This document shows positions 50,194-56,886 of a DNA stretch of 64,000 nucleotides, piece after piece; the stretch's first letter is position 1; the number at the start of each line of letters is the position of its first letter. The notes beneath the pieces are model-generated. The model had not been told where the DNA came from, did not search any database, and worked only from the letters and a program-made list of their open reading frames with translations. This DNA is from Nocardioides immobilis (GTDB taxonomy: Bacteria > Actinomycetota > Actinomycetes > Propionibacteriales > Nocardioidaceae), in contig NZ_QXGH01000017.1 of NCBI RefSeq assembly GCF_003515065.1, positions 124,001 to 188,000 on the forward strand, in the 5' to 3' direction. The translations under genes were made by a program, and so were the position numbers.

Positions 50194-51107
50194 CCCGCGC
50201 GTTCACGTTCCTCGTCAACCCGAACTCGGGCGGCGGCGCGGCCCCCAAGGTCGTCGTACCGCTGGCGCGGCGGCTGCGCGAGGCCGGCGCCGAGGTCGAG
50301 GTCAGCTACACGTCCTCGCCGGCCGTCGTACCCGACCTGGTCAAGATCGCCGTGGCCGCCGGCCGGGTGGTGGTGTCGGTCGGTGGCGACGGGATGCTGT
50401 CCTCGGTCGCGGGTGCGGTGGTGGACGCCGGCGGCGAGCTGGCAATCATGCCGGCCGGTCGCGGCAACGACTTCGCGCGGATGCTCGAGGTGCCCGCGGA
50501 CGAGGACGGCCAGGTCGCGCTCCTGCTCAGCGGTACGCCGACGCCGGTGGACCTGCTGTCGGTCGCGATGCCGGGCCGCCCCACCGCGTTGGTCGCGGGA
50601 TCCGTCTACGCCGGGGTCGACGCGCGCGCCGGCGAGATCGTCGACCGGTCGCACTGGCTGCCGGGCAGGCTGCAGTACCCGGTCGCCGCCGTCCGCGCAA
50701 TCGCCAGCTACCGACCGATCGCGCTGACGGTCGAGGTCGACGGGGTGCGCTCCGAGCACCGCGCCGCCAACGTGGTCGTCGCCAACTCCCGCTACTACGG
50801 CAAGGGCATGGCGATCGCGCCCGACGCCTCCGTCGACGACGGTGAGCTCGACGTGATCGTCATCGAGGCCGCCGGTCGGCTGGACCTGATCCGCGCCCTG
50901 CCCAAGGTCTACGAGGGCGCCCACGTCGAGCTCGACGCGGTCAAGGTGCTGCGTGGCTCCCGGGTCACCGTGTCCGGCCGGTACGACGGCACGGGTGCTC
51001 CGGTGCCCATTGGCGCGGACGGCGAGGGGCTGGGTGAGCTGCCCGCTGCCGGCGCGGAGCCGCTGACCGTGGAGATCCGGCCCGGGGCGGTCAAGATCCT
51101 GTGCTGA
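50190..51107 (+). CDS. Diacylglycerol kinase-family lipid kinase
   Basis: Lipid kinase of 305 residues with the DAGK catalytic fold: FLVNPNSGGGAAPKVVVPLA, VVVSVGGDGMLSSVAGAVVD and IMPAGRGNDFARML. The C-terminal beta-domain includes VVVANSRYYGKGMAIAPDAS and VDDGELDVIVIEA. It may phosphorylate diacylglycerol or a related lipid in phospholipid metabolism. GTG 50190 overlaps the stop of the AGPS-like gene, so the two are co-translated. The frame is open upstream inside that gene but is a shadow there. Confidence 0.9.
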   Translation: MTRAFTFLVNPNSGGGAAPKVVVPLARRLREAGAEVEVSYTSSPAVVPDLVKIAVAAGRVVVSVGGDGMLSSVAGAVVDAGGELAIMPAGRGNDFARMLEVPADEDGQVALLLSGTPTPVDLLSVAMPGRPTALVAGSVYAGVDARAGEIVDRSHWLPGRLQYPVAAVRAIASYRPIALTVEVDGVRSEHRAANVVVANSRYYGKGMAIAPDASVDDGELDVIVIEAAGRLDLIRALPKVYEGAHVELDAVKVLRGSRVTVSGRYDGTGAPVPIGADGEGLGELPAAGAEPLTVEIRPGAVKILC

Positions 51108-51138
51108 CCAAGGCGGTGCCGTCCGCGAGACTGGTGCG

Positions 51139-52068
51139 GTGGACATCGAGGTGGAGGGCGTCGAGCGCCTCCGCCACGCCGACGGGTCGCCGGTCCGGGC
51201 CGCGTCCGCGCTGGCCCCGCTGGGGGACGGGTTCCTGGTCGTGCAGGACGACGCCGCGCACGGGGCGTGGTTCCGCGCGGGCTCGGCGAGCGCCGTACGG
51301 CTCCTCCCGCCGGTCGACGGCCACGACCTGTTCGACGAGGCCTCCGGGACCAAGCACCTCAAGCCCGACCTCGAGGCGGCCTGCGTGGTCGAGGTCGACG
51401 GATCGCCGGCGGTGCTGATGCTGGGCTCCGGGTCGCTCGCGGCGCGGATGCGATGGGCGCTGGTCCGGCTGGTCGACGGGCGACCCACGGTCGCGGTGGC
51501 CGACATGGCGCCGCTGTACGCCGCGGTCGGGGACGCGCTGTCGGTCCCGTCCGAGGCACTCAACCTGGAGGGCGCCTGCCTGCTCGGAGGAACGCTGCGG
51601 TGGTACCTCCGCGGCCTCCCGTCCGCCGGTCTGCCGCCGGGGAGCGTGGACCTGGAGCCGGCGGCGGCCCTCGCCGCCGTGCTCGGCCGGACCGCGCCGG
51701 GAGCCGTGGCCGTCACCAACGCCCGGCACTACGACCTCGGAGAGGTGGCCGGCGTCGGGCTGGCGATCACCGACGCCGTGACGCTCCCGGACGGCGCGGT
51801 ACTCCTCAGCGCGGCCGCCGAGGACAGCCCCAACGTCCGCGACGACGGGCCGGTCGTGGCCTCGGCACTGGTGCGGCTCGACGGCCACCACGTCGACGAC
51901 ATCACGCCGCTCCCGCGCGTCGACGGCCGGGTCAGCAAGGTCGAGGGCCTGATGGTGCTCGACGCGGACGCTGAGGCCGACGGTGGCCACGTCCGACTGC
52001 TGGCCGTCATCGACGTCGACGACCCGGGGGTGCCGTCGGAGGCGCTGCGCCTCCGGGTCAGCTGGTGA
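51139..52068 (+). CDS. Uncharacterised beta-rich protein
   Basis: Protein of 309 residues that I do not assign to a named family with certainty. It shows a regular series of short beta repeats such as ALAPLGDGFLVVQDDAAHGA, LEGACLLGGTLRWYLRGLPS and KVEGLMVLDADAEADGGHVR, consistent with a beta-propeller. KHLKPDLEAACVVEVDG and ALNLEGACL are characteristic-looking motifs. There is no signal peptide, so it is cytosolic. The start GTG 51139 follows the kinase gene by 31 bp; co-transcription is possible. It overlaps the convergent pirin gene by 11 bp. Confidence 0.7.
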   Translation: MDIEVEGVERLRHADGSPVRAASALAPLGDGFLVVQDDAAHGAWFRAGSASAVRLLPPVDGHDLFDEASGTKHLKPDLEAACVVEVDGSPAVLMLGSGSLAARMRWALVRLVDGRPTVAVADMAPLYAAVGDALSVPSEALNLEGACLLGGTLRWYLRGLPSAGLPPGSVDLEPAAALAAVLGRTAPGAVAVTNARHYDLGEVAGVGLAITDAVTLPDGAVLLSAAAEDSPNVRDDGPVVASALVRLDGHHVDDITPLPRVDGRVSKVEGLMVLDADAEADGGHVRLLAVIDVDDPGVPSEALRLRVSW

Positions 52069-52738
52069 ACGACCAGACGAGCAGCTCCGTCGGCGCCCCG
52101 GCGGTGACCTCGCGGTGCGGCTCGTCGACGAAGCAGAACGCATCGCCCGCCTCCAGCGGTGCGGCGAGCGACGACCGCGCCAGGGCACCGGAGGCCACGT
52201 AGACGTGGAGCCGCCGGGCCACGGGCAGGATCAGCTTCTCGCCGGCGGCCAGCCGGGCGACGCCGTACGACGCACCGGCGACGCCGACCTCGATGGCGAC
52301 CGGCACCAGGCCGGCGCCGGGGACCGCGGCGGCCGCCGACCCGCGCCGGTAGGCGGGAGTGGTGCCGACCTCGTCCGGCCGGAGCCAGACCTGGACGAAC
52401 CTGGCTGCGCCGGCATCCGACGCGACCTCCTGGTGCTGGACTCCGGAGCCCGCCGAGAGCACGGCGACCTCGCCCGCGGTCAGCTCACCGTCGGTGCCCA
52501 GCGAGTCCCTGTGCATCAGGGTCCCCGCGACGACGTACGTCACGATCTCCAGGTCGGAGTGCGGATGGTCCTCGAAGCCGCGACCCGAGCTGAGCAGGTG
52601 GTCGTCGTGGCACACCATCGGCCCGAACGACAGCCACTCCGGGTCGTAGTGCGCTCCGAACGAGAACGCGTGGTGGGTACGACGCCCCGGCTCGCGGTCG
52701 ACGAACCGGTCCGAACTCCTGCGGATCTGTACGGTCAC
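52058..52738 (-). CDS. Pirin-family cupin protein
   Basis: Bicupin of 226 residues. The metal site is in FGPMVCHDDHLLSSGRGFED, HPHSDLEIVTYVVAGTLMHR (His-x-His, Glu) and GVQHQEVASDA (His), all ligands present. Pirins act as quercetinases or redox-sensing regulators; the role here is open. GTG 52738 gives MTVQIRRSSDRFVDREPGRR, the typical start; the frame stays open further upstream. It is divergent from the GH1 gene with 16 bp between the starts. Confidence 0.9.
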   Translation of the reverse strand: MTVQIRRSSDRFVDREPGRRTHHAFSFGAHYDPEWLSFGPMVCHDDHLLSSGRGFEDHPHSDLEIVTYVVAGTLMHRDSLGTDGELTAGEVAVLSAGSGVQHQEVASDAGAARFVQVWLRPDEVGTTPAYRRGSAAAAVPGAGLVPVAIEVGVAGASYGVARLAAGEKLILPVARRLHVYVASGALARSSLAAPLEAGDAFCFVDEPHREVTAGAPTELLVWSFTS

Positions 52739-52754
52739 AAGGCAGGATTGTGCC

Positions 52755-54107
52755 GTGACAGCGGGGGAGCGCGGACCAGGGCTGCCCGCAGACTTCCGGT
52801 TCGGCACCAGCACCTCGGCGTACCAGATCGAGGGCGCGGTGGCCGAGGACGGCCGCGGACCCAGCGTGTGGGACACGTTCGCCGCTGAGCCGGGGCGGAT
52901 CGCCGACGGCACCACCGGCGCTGCCGCCTGCGACCACTACCACCGCGTCGACGAGGACGTCGCGCTGCTCGGGGACCTGGGCGCGCACGGCTACCGGTTC
53001 TCGATCGCGTGGCCACGGATCCAGCCGACCGGGCGCGGCCCCGTCAACGCCGTGGGCCTCGACTTCTACGACCGGCTCGTCGACAAGCTGCTCGCAGTCG
53101 GCGTGCAGCCGATGGCGACGCTCTACCACTGGGACCTGCCGCAGGCGCTCGAGGACGACGGCGGCTGGCTCAACCGGGCCACGGTCGAGTGCTTCGCCGA
53201 CTACGCCGCGATCGTCGGCGACCGGCTCGCGGACCGGGTCACGGAGTGGGTTCCCGTGCACGAGCCGAGCGTCGTGACGACCCTGGGCTACGTGGCGGAC
53301 CTGCACGGACCGGGCCGGGCGATGATGTTCGACGCGATGCCGGCCGCCCACCACCTGCTGCTCGCGCACGGCCGGGCCGCGATCGCCCTGCGCGCCGCCG
53401 GCGCCGAGAGCGTCGGGTGCTCCAACAACCACGCGCCCATCTGGCCGGCGTCCGACGACGATGCCGACGTGGGCGCGTCCAAGCTCGTCGACGCGATCTG
53501 GAACGGCCTGTACATCGAGCCGATGCTGCTCGGCCGCTACCCGGTCGACCTCGACCTCCTGCTCGACGGAACGATCCACGACGGCGACCTGGCGACGATC
53601 CGGCAGCCGCTCGACTTCTACGGCGTCAACTACTACCGGCCGTTCCGGATCGGGGCCGCGCCGGAGGAGGCACTGATGCCGTTCGAGTTCCGCGAGGTCG
53701 TCGGCTACCCGACGACCGACGTGAACTACCCGGTGGTGCCGGACGCCCTGCGGGAGTGGCTGATCATGTTCCGCGCCCGCCTCCGCGCCGCCCTCCCGCC
53801 CCTCTACATCACCGGGTCCGGTTGTGCCTACGGCGTCGGCCCGGACGCGGACGGCGTCGTCGACGACCAGGCCCGGATCGACTACCACGCGGCCCACATC
53901 GCGGCGGTCGCCGATGCGGTGCGGATGGGGGTCGACGTCCGCGCCTACTACGCGTGGACGCTGCTCGACGGCTTCGAGTGGGCGGAGGGCCACCGCGCGC
54001 GGTACGGGCTCGTCCACGTCGACCACGAGACCCAGCAGCGCACCAAGAAGCGCTCGTTCCAGTGGTACGCCGACCTGGTGGCCGCGACTCGCGCGAGCAA
54101 CGATTGA
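52755..54107 (+). CDS. GH1-family protein with lost catalytic nucleophile
   Basis: TIM-barrel protein of 450 residues, clearly GH1 over its full length: FRFGTSTSAYQIEGAVAEDG, CDHYHRVDEDVALLGDLGAH, GYRFSIAWPRIQPTGRGPVN, LYHWDLPQALEDDGGWLNR, AYYAWTLLDGFEWAEGHRAR. The acid/base Glu is kept at 170, but the usual NEP is HEP. The nucleophile motif ITENG is replaced by ITGSG (Gly354, Ser355), so the retaining mechanism should not work. It may bind sugars, be an inactive homologue, or use another chemistry. Normal length, GTG start. Confidence 0.9.
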   Translation: MTAGERGPGLPADFRFGTSTSAYQIEGAVAEDGRGPSVWDTFAAEPGRIADGTTGAAACDHYHRVDEDVALLGDLGAHGYRFSIAWPRIQPTGRGPVNAVGLDFYDRLVDKLLAVGVQPMATLYHWDLPQALEDDGGWLNRATVECFADYAAIVGDRLADRVTEWVPVHEPSVVTTLGYVADLHGPGRAMMFDAMPAAHHLLLAHGRAAIALRAAGAESVGCSNNHAPIWPASDDDADVGASKLVDAIWNGLYIEPMLLGRYPVDLDLLLDGTIHDGDLATIRQPLDFYGVNYYRPFRIGAAPEEALMPFEFREVVGYPTTDVNYPVVPDALREWLIMFRARLRAALPPLYITGSGCAYGVGPDADGVVDDQARIDYHAAHIAAVADAVRMGVDVRAYYAWTLLDGFEWAEGHRARYGLVHVDHETQQRTKKRSFQWYADLVAATRASND

Positions 54108-54113
54108 GCGCCG

Positions 54114-54176
54114 CGTCGTACCTGAACTTCCGGCCCCGATCGGGCGTGAATCGGGGCCGAAACTTCAGGTACGACG
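54114..54176. repeat. Dispersed palindromic element, copy 2
   Basis: CGTCGTACCTGAA (54114-54126) and TTCAGGTACGACG (54164-54176) are perfect ends; the inner arms CGGCCCCGAT and ATCGGGGCCG also pair. It fills the gap between the convergent GH1 and aminotransferase genes, where it can act as a bidirectional terminator. Confidence 0.85.
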
Positions 54177-54181
54177 GCCGG

Positions 54182-55324
54182 TCAGGCCAGCGCCTTCGCC
54201 ATCCGGCGCACGATCTCGGTGAGCCGCTCAGGGCTGGTGGCGATGTTGAGGCGGACGTGGCCGGGCAGCCCGGGCTGGTAGTCGTGGCCGGGCGAGAGCC
54301 GTACCCGGCCGTGCTCGAGCGCGACCGCCGCGGGGTCGTCGTGGCCGTAGCCGCGGAGGTCGATCCAGGCGAGGTACGTCGCCTCGAGGGGCCGCATCCT
54401 GGCCTCGGGCAGGTGCTCGGCGAGCAGGTCGACCAGCAGGTCCCGCTGGGCGGAGAGCCGGGCGCGGAGGGCGTCGAGCCAGTCGTCGCACTCGGTGTAG
54501 GCGGCGATGGCTGCCGTCACCCCGAGCGGTGACCACGAGTCGTTGCGCGCCATCGGTACGTCGCGGAGCAGGTCGCGGGTGGCGGGGTCGGGCGCCAGGA
54601 TCTGCGCGCACTTGAGGCCCTGGGTGTTGAACGCCTTCGATCCCGCGACCACGGCGACGGCGTGGTCGGCGGTGCCGTCGAGCGAGAGGTACGGCGTGTG
54701 CGGCGGCGAGCCGTCGAGGACCAGCGGCGCGTGGATCTCGTCGGAGACGACGCGCGCCCCGTGGCGTCGTACGACGTCGCGGATCCCCTCGAGCTCGGAG
54801 CGGGTGAACACCCGTCCCCACGGGTTGTGCGGCTGGGTGAGCAACAGGGTGAGGGCGCCGTCGGCGAACAGCCGGTCGAGGGCGTCGAGGTCGATCTCGG
54901 CGCGCTCGGCATCGGGGTCGACGACCAGGTCGACCCGCTGCCGTCCGGTGACCTGCGCGATCGAGAGCTGCGGCGGGTAGCCCGGGATCGGCATGATGAC
55001 CGGCCCCGGCTCGGACAGGATGTCGAGGGCGAGCCGGACGCCGGCGGTGACGTCGGCCGTGGGGATCACCGCGGCCGGGTCGACCTCGTGGCCGAACTGA
55101 CGGAGCGCGAAGCCGGCGTACGCCTCGCCCAGCGCGCCGCCCACCTCGAAGTCCGGGTAGCCGGTGAGCCCGCGCGCCACGGCGTCGGCCAGTGCGGCGG
55201 CGATCGGCGGCGCCCAGGCGTAGTCGCTCTCGGCGACCCACGCCGGGAGGACGTCCTCCTCGACCAGGCCCCACTTGCAGGGCAGTGCGTACCGGAGCTC
55301 CTCGTCGGTGCGGTCCACGATCAC
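54182..55324 (-). CDS. MalY/PatB-type PLP aminotransferase (cystathionine beta-lyase-like)
   Basis: Fold-type I PLP enzyme of 380 residues. It starts MIVDRTDEELRYALPCKWGL, continues with PAWVAESDYAWAPPIAAALA and GLTGYPDFEVGGALGEAYAG, and has the PLP lysine in VAGSKAFNTQGLKCAQI. LTQPHNPWGRVFTRSELEGI and VVSDEIHAPLVLDG hold the cofactor-contacting Asn and Asp. The MalY/PatB group cleaves cystathionine or related C-S bonds. GTG 55324 is chosen; the frame is open far upstream through the TetR gene. It lies 23 bp after the TetR gene and may share its transcript. Confidence 0.92.
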   Translation of the reverse strand: MIVDRTDEELRYALPCKWGLVEEDVLPAWVAESDYAWAPPIAAALADAVARGLTGYPDFEVGGALGEAYAGFALRQFGHEVDPAAVIPTADVTAGVRLALDILSEPGPVIMPIPGYPPQLSIAQVTGRQRVDLVVDPDAERAEIDLDALDRLFADGALTLLLTQPHNPWGRVFTRSELEGIRDVVRRHGARVVSDEIHAPLVLDGSPPHTPYLSLDGTADHAVAVVAGSKAFNTQGLKCAQILAPDPATRDLLRDVPMARNDSWSPLGVTAAIAAYTECDDWLDALRARLSAQRDLLVDLLAEHLPEARMRPLEATYLAWIDLRGYGHDDPAAVALEHGRVRLSPGHDYQPGLPGHVRLNIATSPERLTEIVRRMAKALA

Positions 55325-55347
55325 GAGACCCAGCCTAGGAGCGAGGT

Positions 55348-55911
55348 CTAGTGGATTCCGAGTGCGCCGTCGACGAGGTGGTGGATCTCGGTCATCGTGT
55401 CCCGCAACGGGGCGATCGACTTCTCCGCCTGGCAGAGCGCGATCGCGCCCTCGATCGCGGCGACGATGAACAGCCCGAGGCGAGGGGCGCGCCCGGGGTC
55501 GATGCCGGCGTCCGTGAGTACCTCGGCGAGGCTCGTCTGCCACGACTCCAGCACCTCGGTCGCGACCACGCGCAGCGCCTCGTCGTCGGCGGTCGCGACC
55601 GCGAACACCGGGCACCCCGTGAGGAACTCCGTGTCCTCGAGGAGGGTGCGCCACTCGTCGCCGAAGGCGTCCAGGGCGGCGACCGGACCGCGCTCGCGGG
55701 CGACGTCGAGCCGCCGGGTGACGGCGCTGCCGATGGCGCGGATCGCCTCCTCGATCAGCTGCTGCCGGCCTCCGGGGAAGTGGTGGTACGTCGACCCGAT
55801 CGGCACGCCGGCCTCCTTGGCGAGGTCGCGCAGGCTCATCGCACCGACGCCTCGGGTGCCGATCATCCGAGCAGCGCCGTAGATCATCCGGGTCCGGGTG
55901 TCGCGTGCCAC
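55348..55911 (-). CDS. TetR-family regulator
   Basis: Repressor of 187 residues. The HTH is AARMIGTRGVGAMSLRDLAK plus EAGVPIGSTYHHFPGGRQQL, the YxaF/LmrA-like subgroup. The C-terminal domain carries FLTGCPVFAVATADDEALR and IVAAIEGAIALCQAEKSIAP. It is divergent from an alpha/beta-hydrolase gene with 48 bp between, and two copies of CTATGAC-N4-GTCATA(G/A) lie there, so it likely represses both itself and the hydrolase. It starts at GTG 55911. Confidence 0.92.
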   Translation of the reverse strand: MARDTRTRMIYGAARMIGTRGVGAMSLRDLAKEAGVPIGSTYHHFPGGRQQLIEEAIRAIGSAVTRRLDVARERGPVAALDAFGDEWRTLLEDTEFLTGCPVFAVATADDEALRVVATEVLESWQTSLAEVLTDAGIDPGRAPRLGLFIVAAIEGAIALCQAEKSIAPLRDTMTEIHHLVDGALGIH

Positions 55912-55932
55912 AGCACAATCCTATTGCCTCGA

Positions 55933-55982
55933 CTATGACAGGCGTCATAGCATCTCGCCATGAACTATGACACTCGTCATAA
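55933..55982. promoter_or_regulatory. Two TetR operators in the hydrolase/TetR divergent region
   Basis: CTATGACAGGCGTCATAG (55933-55950) is a perfect 7-bp dyad; CTATGACACTCGTCATAA (55965-55982) has the same arms with one end mismatch. Their centres are 32 bp apart, about three helix turns. The second lies inside the first codons of the hydrolase gene. Confidence 0.8.
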
Positions 55983-56814
55983 TCGGAGGCAAGCTGTCGT
56001 CGCCGACGACGGCCGTGCGCTGCCGATCACCACGTTCGAGCCGGCTGACGGAGAACCCCGCGGCGTCGTGCTCGTCGTACCTGCCATGGCGACGCCGTCG
56101 TCCTACTACGCCCCTTTCGCCACCCACCTCGCCGCGAGCGGATGGCGGGCGGTGACCTTCGACTACCGCGGGATGGGGAGCCGGGCGGAGATGAAGGCGG
56201 AGACGGGCGACGTCGACCGCTGGTTCGCCGACGTCCGGGCGATCCTCGATGTGGTCGCGGACGACGCCGACGGCCTGCCGGTGACCTGGGTCGGGCACAG
56301 CCTCGGCGGCCAGATGGTCCCGTTCGTCGAGCACACCCGGCTCGCGTCGGTCATCACGGTCAGTGCCGGCGACGGGCACTGGCGGCGCAACCAGCCGGGC
56401 GTGCGGTGGATCGCTCCGGTCCTGTGGTCGGTCGTCGCGCCACTGGCGATCCGGGTCGCGGGCTACTACCCGGGCGACCGGCTGAAGATGATCGGCGACC
56501 TACCCGGTGGCGCGATGCGGCAGTGGGCGCGGTGGTGCCTGCACCCGGAGTACCTCCAGGCCGATCACCCCGAGGCTCCGGCCCTCTTCGCCGAGGTCAA
56601 GGCGCCGATGATGTCGCTGTCGTTCACCGACGACGAGCTGATGAGCGCCGACAGCATCCAGCACCTGCACGCCTGGTACTCGTCCGCCGTCATCGTCCGC
56701 CAGCGCTTCAGTCCCGAGCAGCTCGACGGCCGCCGGCTCGGCCACCACGGCTACTTCCGCTCGGCCAACGCCGACCTGTGGGACGAGCTGGTCGTGCCCT
56801 GGCTGGCCGGCTGA
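55960..56814 (+). CDS. Alpha/beta hydrolase
   Basis: Serine hydrolase fold of 284 residues. The nucleophile elbow is VGHSLGGQ, the oxyanion region GVVLVVPAMATPSSYYAPFA, and RAVTFDYRGMGSRAEMKAET follows strand 4. The C-terminal His may be in GRRLGHHGYFRSAN. It belongs to the group of actinobacterial hydrolases described as alpha/beta-hydrolase YheT-like or lysophospholipase-like; the substrate is unknown. The N-terminus MNYDTRHNRRQAV is encoded by a TetR operator, so the gene is probably induced by the regulator's ligand. Confidence 0.88.
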   Translation: MNYDTRHNRRQAVVADDGRALPITTFEPADGEPRGVVLVVPAMATPSSYYAPFATHLAASGWRAVTFDYRGMGSRAEMKAETGDVDRWFADVRAILDVVADDADGLPVTWVGHSLGGQMVPFVEHTRLASVITVSAGDGHWRRNQPGVRWIAPVLWSVVAPLAIRVAGYYPGDRLKMIGDLPGGAMRQWARWCLHPEYLQADHPEAPALFAEVKAPMMSLSFTDDELMSADSIQHLHAWYSSAVIVRQRFSPEQLDGRRLGHHGYFRSANADLWDELVVPWLAG

Positions 56815-56818
56815 GGCG

Positions 56819-56881
56819 CGTCCTACCTGAACTTTCGGCCCCAGATCTCGCGATTTCGGGGCCGAAAGTTCAGGTACGACG
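56819..56881. repeat. Dispersed palindromic element, copy 3
   Basis: Arms of 24 bp with one mismatch, left starting CGTCCTACCTGAACTTTC and right ending GTTCAGGTACGACG. The inner CGGCCCC/GGGGCCG matches the other copies. It fills the gap between the convergent hydrolase and dienoyl-CoA reductase genes. Confidence 0.85.
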
Positions 56882-56886
56882 AAGCC

